Shown here: one piece after another, positions 34,688-45,034 of the stretch
Numbering within the stretch: position 1 is the stretch's first letter
Layout: each line of letters opens with the position of its first letter
Assembly (NCBI GenBank): GCA_021399435.1
Contig: JAJTUP010000020.1
Span: 434,001 to 498,000 of the forward strand
Direction: 5' to 3'
DNA length: 64,000 nt
Source of the DNA: Diaporthe sp. PMI_573
Lineage: Eukaryota > Ascomycota > Sordariomycetes > Diaporthales > Diaporthaceae
Made by a program: the position numbers and the translations under genes
The notes under the pieces: generated by a model
Seen by the model: the letters and a program-made list of their open reading frames with translations, nothing else
What the model was told of the DNA's origin: nothing
Databases searched by the model: none

Positions 34688-35168
34688 GAACTGGGGAAAT
34701 ACGCAATGGCAGTTCGGCAGCATATTTACCTACAATGACAAGGTCCCGTCTGGCTGTTGTGATCTGGTGGCGTGGTGCCCAGGTGACCGCAAGTCAACTT
34801 ACTCGTGTTGTCATATCCGGCCAAGCCGAGGGCCACACTGTCTAGTCCTATCCGGAGCAGAGGTCCATCGTAAAGTGGAATCAGTCCAGACCGAAGGGTA
34901 TTATGATAGGGAAGAGTGAATTGAATGACAGACGTAGTCGTCTACATTTGGATTAGGTCAAAAGGAATAGAAAGTATAAAATATGTCAAATCCCACGTCT
35001 CTGCCCAGGTGATCAACATCATTCTCAGTGCAATAGCAATCCGAAATCCAGGGCTCCCCAAAATAAAACAGCTTATTGAGTAGGTGCGCATAGCTATCAA
35101 ACGCAAGCAAGAAATTGTCCTAAACGTCAGGTTAACATGCGTGCAGCCTCCAAGCCAGCATCTGCACA
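34688..35168. other. Intergenic region
   Basis: About 480 bp. Two overlapping frames remain open to about 34919 and might be the lost tail of the upstream hypothetical gene. The remainder is presumably the promoter of the small secreted protein gene. Confidence 0.35.
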
Positions 35169-35531
35169 ATGAAGCTCACACTTACTCTCGGCGCGTTCTG
35201 CCTCTTGTAAGCTTGCTTCTCATGAAACCATAAACTCCATCAGGGGGCATTCTTTCATACTGATCGACACGATAGGGGTGCTGCCCAAGCGCAGAACGTC
35301 CTGCTTCAGTGCGCCGTCCAAGGCGATGGCGACTACAACCTCCCCAAGACCGGGGAATTCACCTCGTCCGCCTGCAGCTCCGCGGGCGGCTCCCTCGGAA
35401 GTACACCGGGTGGTGGCCGGGCAGGCGGGATCTCATGCTGCACTACCCCTACGTCTGCAAAGGACAAGTTTTACTCTACCTGTAGGACGTTCGGCGGTGA
35501 CTTCTACGTCCCTGTGCCGCAGCCTTGTTAG
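35169..35531 (+). CDS. Small secreted cysteine-rich protein (97 residues)
   Basis: Two exons (35169..35206, 35276..35531) with a GTAAGC/ATAG intron inside the signal peptide region, as is common for small secreted fungal proteins. The N-terminus MKLTLTLGAFCLLGAAQAQN is a signal peptide with likely cleavage after AQA. The mature part is about 75-80 residues with six cysteines in a C..C..CC..C..C order (LQCAV, SSACSS, ISCCTT, STCRT, ending PQPC), and is Gly/Ser/Thr-rich. This is the profile of a candidate secreted effector or antimicrobial-type small protein. I do not recognise a named family. The call rests on size, signal peptide and cysteine layout. Two codon-sized exon parts and a clean frame make the gene model fairly safe. 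Confidence 0.7.
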
Positions 35532-35709
35532 ATGGGGTTGAGACGTTGATGGATCATGCCGGTCTGGGACCTCGGTAACAGTGAACGCAGTGGAACAGAA
35601 CGATGAATAGAGGATGAAGCAATTCAAAGGCTCGAATACGTCCCTCATTAAAATAGATAATGTCAACCGCTCAGCATGCGAATCTGCTTCCCCTAACTCT
35701 CATGTGAGA

Positions 35710-37065
35710 TCAGGAACCTCCACCAACCTTGGTACCGCCATTTGGTAGCTTGGCTCTGAAGAGACTGAACGGCCTCTGTCGCGTGTCTGGGCCGGGGTAG
35801 ATCGCAGGACCGAAGGCCAGCTGGTTATTAGTGAAATAGAGGTACCCGTCCGTGGCCACCGAGAACTGTTAGTAGTCAGCATTTTTGGCTCCATTTCGTG
35901 ACAAAACATGGCATCTCGCGGGACTGAGTCTTTCGCTTACGGTGTCGGCCCAGTTAATTCTCGGATCTCGCAGGAACACCTGATCTGTCCCATTCTCCGG
36001 GTCGAAATAGTTAACCGCGTTGACCTCCATGTTACCATGGTAAATCAACCCATTGCTGTCCGTCTCGAACCCATCGGCAAGCCCCTTCTGGCTCCGGGTG
36101 ACCACAGCAGCCTGCGCCTTGATCTCAGACATGGGCCCATTGTCCAGCAGGCGCTCGGTGGGGATGCTGTAAAGATACCGATTTCCCACACCGCCAAAGT
36201 AAAGGTCTTTACCGTCGGCTCCCAGGGCGATCCCGTCGGCGCCAAAGGTCACGAACGAGGCGGACCTTCCGGGCTGGGCGGCGTAGAGCTCGCGGCCCCA
36301 CACGAAGGCGAGAAATTGGCGGTCCCCCTGGACGTAAGGGCTGCCGTCCAGGTGGCGCCACGACTCGCCCGAGCCGAGGTCGACGACGATGAGACCCGTG
36401 CGGCCCTCGCTGGACGAGTCGGTGATGTAGGCGACGCCCTCGCCGCTGCTGGTGAGGCTCGGGTCCAGGTCGAACCGCACATCGTTGAGGTAAGTATCAG
36501 GATAGGCAACTGTGTTGGGGAAGATGATGGTCTTGATGACGCTGTCGGTCTCAAGGTCCACACCGATCAGCTTGGCGCCGCCGACGCTGGCTGCAACGAG
36601 GACGCCCTCCGGTGTCAGGACCCTTCCCGTGTCGAGGATCCACAGCCGGTCTGCGCTGTCGATGACCACGCTCTGGACGCCGATCAGATAGTCCTGGTAG
36701 TTGGTGCCGGTGGGAGGGGTAGTGGTGAGGTTGATGGCTCCGCCAGGAGGGTTGTTCATCTCTGCGCTCGGGTACGGCCTCTCGGTGCTTTCGTCGAAGA
36801 GCTCGGCGACCGTGTATTTTCCATTGCTGCCGTCGTTGGTGTTGTTTGGATCAAGCCCGCCTGGGTAGTTGGAGAACTTGCGGCCCGTTGATGAAACTGC
36901 TATTCCTGTGGGCCATTGGTCATTGTACAGATGCACCAGTTCCAACTCGGGCCCGCTACGGCCGGAGTCTGAAAGGAGGTCTTGGGATCTGGTCAGTTGA
37001 AATGCGACCAGAACAGTGAATGCTTCCAACCTGAAGTAAACCATTTTGATCGATCTTAACACCAA
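35710..37065 (-). CDS. Major royal jelly / yellow family protein, secreted
   Basis: Two exons on the minus strand (37065..35941, 35865..35710) give up to 426 residues; the second Met (37044) starts a better signal peptide (MVYFRLEAFTVLVAFQLTRS). The fold is the MRJP/yellow six-bladed propeller: QSVVIDSADRLWILDTG, TYLNDVRFDLD, AYITDSSSEGRTGLIVVDLG, then FGADGIALGADGKDLYF, and the last exon ends the final blade (FSVATDGYLYFTNNQLA). In insects the family binds amines or acts in melanisation. Copies occur sporadically in fungi and bacteria, where the role is unknown; lactonase-like chemistry is one suggestion. It is probably extracellular. Confidence 0.88.
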
Positions 37066-37805
37066 AGGATGTCACGATGGATTCAAGAAGCCGAGCTGAG
37101 GCCGAGGGGCAGAGCGGCCTTTAAGTCACGGAGGAGCGGAAATATGGGACTGCACTTACCATGACGCAAATATGTGATTGGAAGCCAAGATGGCTAGCCT
37201 GAGCGATCATAGATTCTTATTAATCCATCGTTAAATGCAACAAGAAGAGAGTCGTGACGTTGTAACCGGCAGTCCTGGGCACAGTCGTTCAGTGGAAGCG
37301 AGGACGACCCGCAGCCATCTCTGCTAGTTTTCTAACCAATACTACCACACAATGAGATCATGATGCGGGGACACCAATCATCTCCTGCACATGCCCGTAG
37401 CTTATATGGGCCCACGAGTTGAGTTCATGGTACCTTGCAGCGATCATCTCGCTAGCCGCGGCATATGGGACGATTTCGGATGAGCCTTTATAGTCTCGGC
37501 CAGCCCTGGATGGAGTCATTACTGAAGGCCAAGTCACGAACGTTCACGGGGGATTTCACCACATGTGCAGAACGCAGAGTTCTTATTCGCTACATATTCC
37601 CAATGAGTAGCTTGACAAACCATAACTTGCCCCTTTCAACTACATGCCGCAGTAATCCCCAAATTACAATGGGAACAATGCGTACATGACAAAGTGACGC
37701 CAAACTCCCGCGCCGCTCCCATCACAGCAACCAAAAGCCTTGCCAACAACGAACTCTCGCTCACAGTCCCCACCCAGCCGTACCCATCGAGGGTCAGATA
37801 GCACC
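37066..37805. other. Intergenic region, no gene seen
   Basis: 740 bp between two minus-strand genes. It has only short frames with no recognisable protein and should include the promoter of the royal-jelly-type gene. Confidence 0.4.
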
Positions 37806-38972
37806 TCACTCGATCAATTCACTAGGATATCCCGCCAAAGACTGAGCACTCCGAAGCTGACCCTCCGCCGACGCAGAACTCTGCCCAGATTCAGCACTCA
37901 CAAAGGAAGCGCTCCTAGGCTGCCTCTTCTTCCGGTGCAGGAGCGCCCTCCCGTCGCGGAGCAAGCGCCGGCTGACCGCGTCAGCGGGGACGGCAAGCAG
38001 CTTCTCGTCGATCCTGTACAAGATCTCGTCCGCATTTCCACTAGCGGGGAGGACCGAAGCCTGCTGCTGCTGTTGGTGCTCGGGCGTTGAGGCCCCCGTG
38101 ACGCTGTTGTAGGAGCAGGGTGTCGGTGCCGGGGACTGGAGGCCCGACAGGAATGCGCTGGTGGAAGAGCCCGTGCTTGGTGAGGGGGGTGTCTTTGGGG
38201 CCCAGGGCGGGGAGTAGCCGTTTGCAGTACCGGTGGTGGTGATATGGGGTGGGCTGCGGGTCGGGGCGGCGAGCTGGGCGTAGGTGACGTTGACGCGGAC
38301 TCCCTCCTCCCGCATCTTGACGTTGCGGCGCTTGACCATCTCGACATCCTCCTCCTCAATGCTGCTGGAAACGTGGGAGCCGTCCTTGATCTGGGCGTTT
38401 GTCAGTGCTGCTTGCGAGGCAAACGTAGGGGCATTTGTTTGTGGTGGACTGACCGAGTCCTGGTCGCGACGGAGTCGCTCCTTGAAGTACGCGACGGCTC
38501 CCTTCTCTGCCATTTTCCCTGGAGCGGCTTCTTCCGGTGCAGTTTCGTGTCCTTCTGAGCCGCTCAAGGGAGACGATTGGGGCGCTGCCGGTACAGGTAG
38601 GTACCCTTCCGAATCGCTCGACGGCGACGAAGCAGGCGACGAGCCTGATGACAGTAGCTGCGAAATCAATACGTTTCGTCCAGGAGTGAAGCAGTTGCGT
38701 CGTTGCAGCGCAGGTCGGGTCGAGGCTGGGGTCGCTGCTGCTGGTTCCGAAATTTGGTAGTCTTGGGATGTCTCAGGTATGAGGTCTTGCCCTGGCTCTG
38801 TATCGAGATCTTCTTGCGGCCTGCTGATCTGGTAAAAGATGACAAGAATCAAGATTACCAGTGACAGTCCACACAAGTGAAGAACCAGCCACAGCGGTAT
38901 CCACGCCGAACAAAGTTGTGAGCTTTGCTCTGCGTTGATTGCGATGGCGGTGTGGAGCTTGATGTTGGCCAT
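37806..38972 (-). CDS. Hypothetical single-pass membrane protein, Ser/Pro-rich
   Basis: A single exon encodes 388 residues. One strong hydrophobic segment lies near the N-terminus (WLVLHLCGLSLVILILVIFY, about residues 28-48); no cleavable signal is evident. The rest is a long, probably disordered Ser/Pro/Glu-rich cytoplasmic tail (SPASSPSSDSEG, HITTTGTANGYSPPWAP) with a short Gln run (EHQQQQQ) and a basic stretch near the C-terminus (LLRDGRALLHRKKRQ). I do not recognise a family. Similar small-TM, low-complexity proteins are common and poorly conserved in ascomycetes. Confidence 0.6.
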   Translation of the reverse strand: MANIKLHTAIAINAEQSSQLCSAWIPLWLVLHLCGLSLVILILVIFYQISRPQEDLDTEPGQDLIPETSQDYQISEPAAATPASTRPALQRRNCFTPGRNVLISQLLSSGSSPASSPSSDSEGYLPVPAAPQSSPLSGSEGHETAPEEAAPGKMAEKGAVAYFKERLRRDQDSVSPPQTNAPTFASQAALTNAQIKDGSHVSSSIEEEDVEMVKRRNVKMREEGVRVNVTYAQLAAPTRSPPHITTTGTANGYSPPWAPKTPPSPSTGSSTSAFLSGLQSPAPTPCSYNSVTGASTPEHQQQQQASVLPASGNADEILYRIDEKLLAVPADAVSRRLLRDGRALLHRKKRQPRSASFVSAESGQSSASAEGQLRSAQSLAGYPSELIE

Positions 38973-39862
38973 CTCGAGGTGAATTCGTGAATGACTGGAC
39001 GGTAGTTAAACAATATCAATGTGAATGAACAATGGCCCAGTTCAGTGTTGGTGTTCTTTGCAGAACAAAGTCTTCACATGGGTAGTGTTCAGCGATCATT
39101 GGGTAAGGTCATTGTTTTTGGTGTGCTGGTCAATGAACATGACGACAAAGAGGGAAAGCGAATCTTTGAAGAATGATTTCCCTCAATAGTTTTCTTGCTA
39201 CAATACTCCCTTCCAATATCTTTCAAATTCCCTCCTGGCCCAGATTGATGAACATCTAACCAAAGCTTAGACCGGGTCTGGTGCGGAGCGGTTCAAGCCG
39301 CTAGTAAACAACAAACAATTTTGGGATTGCGGCTGGCAGTGCTAGTTCACAAGTTTCATGTTCGTAGACTGAGAATGATATAAAATGCAACGGAGGGAAA
39401 CAACTACGCCGCGATCAATACACTAAGGGGGTGCCGGCTCAAGTGCTCATAGTCACGATGGTTCTCACCAACCCACAAATTGACAAAAATATTGTTTTCT
39501 GTGCAGGGCTGCCAGAAGTCGTTTTGAATCTAGTCATATTCTTCATGAATCTCGTTTTTACCAGAAAGCATCGTCTGCCCATGGACGAGGTATCTTTCTG
39601 TTCAACTCAAGGACTAGGGACGGCTGCACATGACAAATCCTGAACTCCATGCATTCCAAATACCACTCATCATCATTATCGTGTCCCCATAATTCCGCCC
39701 GATGGCATGATCTCATGGAAAGCACAGCCATAACGGGCCCAAGTGGCCGCAGCAGACAGTTGAATATAACCAGACCCAGAATCTCACATTGTCCATCCCA
39801 CTGACAGATGAGCCATCAGATGACCACTTTGGTAAGGGGTATGACGGGCTCCAGCGATCCTC
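38973..39862. other. Intergenic region, no gene seen
   Basis: 890 bp. A 70-codon frame (39431..39643) has no family. Otherwise nothing to report. Confidence 0.4.
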
Positions 39863-41566
39863 TCAAGCAAAGGGATCCTCAGCACGCTTCTCCTTCCGAG
39901 CAGAGACAGCTCGACCGCCACCGTAGTTCGTCAGACCAGCACCGCCCACATGCCAGCGTCCATGCGACCGGGCCAGAGCCGCAGCGCGGTCCTGCACCTC
40001 CTTGAAGAGCACAGTGTTGGACGCAGTGGCGCTGACTCCTCGAGTAGCAGGCCGTGCGACGTTAAGGCCGCCATGACCTCCGTAAAATCCGTAACCTCCA
40101 CCAGCACTTCCGTCGAACTGACTGCGGCCGTAAGCCGGGTCCCACGAGTTGCGCCAGGCCATCGGGGGCGGGCCGGGGACGCCAAGCTGCTGCCCGTGCT
40201 GCTGCTGCTGCTGGGCCGGGCGGATGTTCGGCTGCGGCTGGTCGGCTGAGTGGGTGTGCGTGGGGTCGTACGGCTTGGTGTACGCGGTGAGGTCGGTGGG
40301 GTGGCTGTTGCTGCGCTTGGTCATCGCCTCAGGGCTCTGCTGCTGTCGCGGGGTGTCGGGGCCGTTGAGGCGCTGCCAGGCCACGAGGCCCATCGCGCCG
40401 CCGCCGTTGGACGAGGGTTTGTGGCTGTTGTCGTTATCTGCGCCGACTCGGTCAAGGCCCGCGGACTGTCTCAGCTTCTCCAGCAGGGAGGCGGCGCGGT
40501 CGTGCATGGGCTGGGTCGAGGCCTGCGCTGCGTTTGTGACGATGAGGCTGTTGACGTTGGGCCAGCAACGCGTTTGGACGCGTGCGTTTGTCCTGTCGAG
40601 CAGGAACTCGTTGACGCGGCGGGCGCTGTGGGCATTTCGTGCTTCCAGGCTGCCCTCGCTGGAAGGGGTGTACTCGGCGGTTCCATCCACGCCCACCTTG
40701 CTGGCTGACTGGGGAAGGAAGCGGACGGTAGGGCTGCGAGGGATTCTGGGGGTCTCCCTGCTCTTAAGCACCCTCGGCTGGCTGTCGGGGACCGCCATGG
40801 TGTTTGTCATCGTGCCGGTGGGCATTGCCATGATCTCGCTCCCGTAGTATCCGCTGCTTGTCACGCGACCAGCGGGGCCCTCGGGGTCCCTGGGCGAGAG
40901 CTTGCCGTCGATCCTGCCCAGCTCATCCTCGAGCATGCGCAAGTCCTCCTCAGCGCAGACGACAACCTCGCAGAGCGCGTTGCCCGCCATGCGCAGGACG
41001 CGGTTGTTGCTGGTGGCCCAGTCCTGGCGCTGCCTGCCCGACTTCTCATTGAACTCGTCCAGCTCGTTTCGAATGGTTTCGATACGGCGGTTGATGGCCC
41101 TCTTCTTCTCCGAAATGGGATCCTTGACGCGCTCGACGAGCGTGGCGGTGTAGACCTGAATCTGATCATCGCGGCCCTTGATGTTGGCAGAAGGGACGCT
41201 GGTGGTGGGAGGGAAGGCCTCATGGTTGCTGTACTGCTTGTAAAGGTACTCCAGACGGTCGCGATCGTACTGTGCTCGCTTGAAGGGGTTGGTAAGAACC
41301 GAGTAAGCGGCGTTGATCTGGATTGGTATTTTGTAAGCAAATCTCTGTTTGTTGTTGATATATGGCTGGAAATGAGTACTGAGGTTACCTACCACGTCGC
41401 TGGGGACCTGCTGGTGTTTCTCGGTGATGGAGTCATAGGCGGCACGCAGGCCGTCCTCGTCCACGTTTGGCGACACGCCGAGAAGACCGTAGAGGTCGTA
41501 GACGGTCACGCGTTGGCGGGCCATGGTCATCTGAAGGACATCGTAAGCAACGCGATCGGACGTCAT
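39863..41566 (-). CDS. DnaJ-like (J-like) domain protein without HPD motif
   Basis: The N-terminus carries a J-domain pattern: VYDLYGLLGVSPNVDEDGLRAAYDSI (helices I-II), then INAAYSVLTNPFKRAQYDRDR (helices III-IV). Where HPD is expected, the sequence reads EKHQQVPSDV, so Hsp70 ATPase stimulation is unlikely and the J-like label fits better. A 75-nt segment (41318..41392) starts GTAGGT and ends CCAG, is a multiple of three and lacks stops. It interrupts the J-domain exactly between helices II and III, so it is very probably an intron, giving 542 rather than 567 residues. The rest is a coiled region (EKKRAINRRIETIRNELDEF) followed by a long Gln/Gly/Ser-rich tail (RPAQQQQQHGQQLG). Met15 is an alternative start. 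Confidence 0.72.
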   Translation of the reverse strand: MTSDRVAYDVLQMTMARQRVTVYDLYGLLGVSPNVDEDGLRAAYDSITEKHQQVPSDVVGNLSTHFQPYINNKQRFAYKIPIQINAAYSVLTNPFKRAQYDRDRLEYLYKQYSNHEAFPPTTSVPSANIKGRDDQIQVYTATLVERVKDPISEKKRAINRRIETIRNELDEFNEKSGRQRQDWATSNNRVLRMAGNALCEVVVCAEEDLRMLEDELGRIDGKLSPRDPEGPAGRVTSSGYYGSEIMAMPTGTMTNTMAVPDSQPRVLKSRETPRIPRSPTVRFLPQSASKVGVDGTAEYTPSSEGSLEARNAHSARRVNEFLLDRTNARVQTRCWPNVNSLIVTNAAQASTQPMHDRAASLLEKLRQSAGLDRVGADNDNSHKPSSNGGGAMGLVAWQRLNGPDTPRQQQSPEAMTKRSNSHPTDLTAYTKPYDPTHTHSADQPQPNIRPAQQQQQHGQQLGVPGPPPMAWRNSWDPAYGRSQFDGSAGGGYGFYGGHGGLNVARPATRGVSATASNTVLFKEVQDRAAALARSHGRWHVGGAGLTNYGGGRAVSARKEKRAEDPFA

Positions 41567-42575
41567 TTTGGCAGAACGCTCTAATGATCGAAGCTGAGAC
41601 TGATCTTCTGCTGACCAGACGGTATCAAAACGACAATTGAGGCGAAAGTGTTGAAAGCTTGCTAGCAGCAGTTGCAGGAGTTTTGTGTGGGAGGGAAAAG
41701 CTGGGAGAAGACCTACACTGAGAAATCAGGGCTGGGCCGAGACTGTTGAGCTGTGACTCGCCCTCAGTGTTTTGTTTGTCCCATGTTTTCAGTCAAGCTT
41801 GTGACTTTGAACGTTGGCCCCTCATTCACTTCAGCCAGCCTGGCCAGCATCGGCGACATTCACCCCAACCTTCGAGCTGTGACTTTGAGTTGTGGGGATA
41901 CGGCCACCACGATTCAAACGGCTGCAGCAGAAAGACATGAACGTTTGGTGAGTGGGACAGAGGGCAGCCCACTTAAGTGTGAACTGCTCATTCACCACTG
42001 CCCAGCCTCTATGAGGCAAAGCTTTTGGAAAAGTATTCCTATAGAATGACCTCCCACCGGAAGATCTCCCGAAAGATCACCTCCTGTAGGACAGCCTCCT
42101 GTGGGAAATCCTCCTGTGGGAAAGCCTCCTGTGGGCAACCCTCCTGTAGCAAGGTCTCCCATAGGACAACCTCCGTTGAAATATGCTCCTATAAGACAAC
42201 AGGGTAAGCGGTAATCAAGCCTGACGGGGTTTCCATACTAACTATTTCGAATCTTTGAGAACGAGGCCGCGTTACGTTTTGATGTATGTTACTTCGCTTG
42301 TCTACGACTTTCCAGATTGCTCTCTCATCTGTACAAATTCAACCACGATCGGAATGATCATCATCAGTCCGCCGCCTTACAACTGCTCATAACTTTGACA
42401 TTAGAAGCACATGCTACCGGATGGTCTACTTCACAGCAAAACAGGCAGAGCATATCCCCAAATTTGGCACCAACTGAACGCCACGCTCGATTACTTATTA
42501 TCTCCAGACCCTATGATATTACGTCCGCCGTCACATCACTTTAACGAACTTCCGTCATAACGCCCCATCCCATTC
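41567..42575. other. Intergenic region with a minisatellite
   Basis: About 1 kb between two minus-strand genes. The only structure is the 15-bp repeat array at about 42050-42204, annotated separately. No gene is supported. Confidence 0.45.
42050..42204 (+). repeat. Degenerate 15-bp minisatellite (CCTCCTGTGGGAAAx-like)
   Basis: About nine to ten tandem copies of a unit close to CCTCCTGTGGGAAAN. The central copies (about 42080-42145) are nearly identical and the outer ones diverge. In one plus frame the array reads as pentapeptides PPVGQ, PPVGN, PPVGK, PPVGN, but a TGA lies just upstream and no start is available. It is therefore probably non-coding or the relic of a repeat-containing exon. 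Confidence 0.7.
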
Positions 42576-43184
42576 TCACATAACGAATCCGGCCGCCAGT
42601 GCCAGAACTACAGAGAGCCCACCCATCGTCACCCTCAACATATCTCCAGAAGAAGAGTTGACGGAGCTGCTAGGAGTACCCGCCGCCGCTCCTGTGGAAC
42701 TCCCCTCCGCATTCGTGGAATCACCAGTCGCCTGCGTAGACCCCGAAGTCCCGGTAGCATTAACAAGCCCCGGAGCAGTCGCGACAGTCGGCACCGTACC
42801 CGACTCCGAGCCAGAAAACCCCGTAAACGCCGCCGTGGCGCCGGTAGTCTCAGCGACCACGCTCGATGTCGTCGACGGCGCCAGCGGGTCAGCCGAGAGG
42901 AAGCTCGGCGTCGGCGTCGCGGTGCCCGAGTACAGCGGGCAACCCGGGACGCCCGTCTTGGGCGCCGCGCGGCCGCCGCCGCAGTCTGGGACCGTGCATA
43001 TCTCGAGGGTGTCTGGGTCGTAGTACACGAGGGACTGGAAAACGTTGCCGTACTCGTGGGCCGTGGGGTCGATGGTCACCGTGCTGGTGAAGGTTGTGCA
43101 GCCTGAGAGGTCTGTCCTTGCGAGGGCGGACAGGGGCGAGAGGGCGAGAAGGGAGAGGAGTGTTAGTTGCGGTGATTGAACCAT
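42576..43184 (-). CDS. GPI-anchored Ser/Thr-rich cell-wall protein
   Basis: A single exon encodes 202 residues. It has a signal peptide (MVQSPQLTLLSLLALSPLSALA), a short cysteine-containing ectodomain (ARTDLSGCTTF; DTLEICTVPDCGGGRAAPKT; VPGCPLYSGTATPTPSFL), a Ser/Thr/Ala-rich stalk suited to O-mannosylation, and a C-terminal hydrophobic tail (LSVVLALAAGFVM) after a small-residue site, typical of GPI attachment. The ectodomain matches a small family found across ascomycetes and sometimes labelled as siderophore biosynthesis enzymes in databases. Nothing in the sequence supports an enzymatic role; a cell-surface structural role is more likely. Confidence 0.75.
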   Translation of the reverse strand: MVQSPQLTLLSLLALSPLSALARTDLSGCTTFTSTVTIDPTAHEYGNVFQSLVYYDPDTLEICTVPDCGGGRAAPKTGVPGCPLYSGTATPTPSFLSADPLAPSTTSSVVAETTGATAAFTGFSGSESGTVPTVATAPGLVNATGTSGSTQATGDSTNAEGSSTGAAAGTPSSSVNSSSGDMLRVTMGGLSVVLALAAGFVM

Positions 43185-45034
43185 TTTTCTTAATGCTTTC
43201 TGTGGTGGCCTGGGTGGTTGGTGCAGAATCTGAACTCTTCGTAGCGAGTGTGATGAGTTGGCACTGGCAGGGTGGCTTCTCTAAACGAAGGTGTGGCAGT
43301 CGGGAATGCTCATAAACAAGAGAAATTGAGAGTCAAAGAATGTCAAAATGCTCGACGGTGCATTCAACGTGGCTCGTTAAATATTTCTTTCATCTTGATG
43401 ATGACTCTGCTGCCAAGATTCCGTGTTCCTCCAACACGGGTTTGTAACGATCCTCCCGCCCCTTATTTAGGCATTGGCGGCGCACGCTTTTCTGCTTCGG
43501 GTGCTGACATCGCAGTGCAGGCTTCTCACTGGCGAATGACAGACGCTTGCAGAGGCTTAGCCATTGACTGAAATTTTAATGCAACCTTCGTCTCATTTCC
43601 TATAGATGTCGAGGCTCAACGGAAGACCATTTTTTAATTTTAGAACGTCGATTCTCCAACAACAAGACGTCTCGAAGTCACAAATACTGAGCACCACCAC
43701 ACTTTAGGCCCGATAGACATGCATATTTGGGTAGCCTTCGACGGTTCTGAGAGCACACGAAAAGAGAGGAGGAAAATGTACGAATTGGTATTGGAAACGT
43801 TCTCTTGAAATTAATCCAGTGGAGCAATTTCGTGAACGTTTTCGACTACCTGAGCCATCGGAAGACCTGCCGCTGGTACAGGTCAGCTCATTCCTGCCTT
43901 CGCCCCAGAATCATGCTACCTAGGTAGTTGCGACCTTCTGATGAGAGGAATAACCCTCGAGGTGGCAAAGACAAACTTACCCGAGGGCAGGCGGGTTGGC
44001 TTGAACAATTGTGAGGTACCTAATGTATTGGGTCGGTTGGAAAAGCAACGGCTTGTCGGAATTGATATCTGTTAAAAACAGAGTTTGAAACCGAAATATC
44101 AAATATTAATGACAATTTTTGGACCAAAGCTGAATTAGATGTTGTCACTCGAGTTTTGAGGTCCACTATCACTAAATACATGCATAGGGTCTCTGGCACC
44201 AGTGATCCGTAGAAGAAGGATTGCGACAAGAGTATCAGTAATGACAAACCCTTCTGACCGAAGGTAATTCGATCCTGATATAACATATGCACCGTAGAAG
44301 AGAATTTCAAACTGTCGTGAGTTCCGTGATAAATCCTACATACTGAATTCACTCTGATGCCAGAAACGTGGACACTGGAAAGTGTTGATAACGCAAGTAT
44401 CAGTGCCTAAACTGCTGACATCATGCACACCTAGGTACGCTGCTTGGCAAAGCTTTAAAATCTGAATGATCAGAGTTTGTAGCTCCAGGGCGTTAGCCAG
44501 AGGCTATTCACATATGAGTTTCACACAGTGATGGGGGCTTAGTGTTGGGCTTCTGAATGATCACTCGAAGGGTGTTGTAGATGAGTTCATGGGTTGCAGG
44601 CAAGTCTCATGGTTGCGCCTAGAGACTGGCTGGTTGCCCAGCCGGCGCCAGCTGTGACGCAGTTGGCCGGCTGCATGCTGAGTACACGAAAGGCTGAGGG
44701 GATGGGCCCCCCTACTGTAGTCAGTAGACGAATAACTCCCAGCTTGGCAGTCCCCCCTTTTAAGTTTGGTGTACGTCAGAGTAGTTAGTCAGTAAATGAA
44801 TGAGGTACCTACTGGGGCTGAATCACTTTGCACTCACCCCCTTCACCTGGCACAGACGCCTATAAGTAAACTGCAGCCCCAGTCCCAGCACGAAGAATCT
44901 TGTATAAAATTTGAATATCAGAGGGCTTTGAAGCACGGGTTTTGGTGATCCTTGTTCTAGCCTAGCTATCTCCGTTCCGAGTCTTGCTCTGCATCAACTC
45001 GAGGTTGAGCTCGAGCTTTGTTGAGGCCCCGAGT
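43185..45034. other. Long intergenic region without a convincing gene
   Basis: 1.85 kb. A minus-strand frame of 110 codons (44020..44352) has no recognisable domain and an A/T-leaning composition. No repeats or RNA genes were seen. The end should contain the promoter of the SERAC1-like gene. Confidence 0.45.
44903..44909 (+). promoter_or_regulatory. Possible TATA box of the SERAC1-like gene
   Basis: TATAAAA about 130 nt upstream of the ATG at 45035. It is a motif match without other support. Confidence 0.35.

Noticed and set aside
35908..36891. A plus-strand open frame of 327 codons
   Set aside because: It is fully antisense to the royal-jelly-type gene; its Val/Gly/Ala bias reflects the complement of that gene and no domain is present.
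40149..40847. Plus-strand frames of 150-230 codons over the J-like gene
   Set aside because: These are shadows of the GC-rich, repeat-containing tail of the minus-strand gene.
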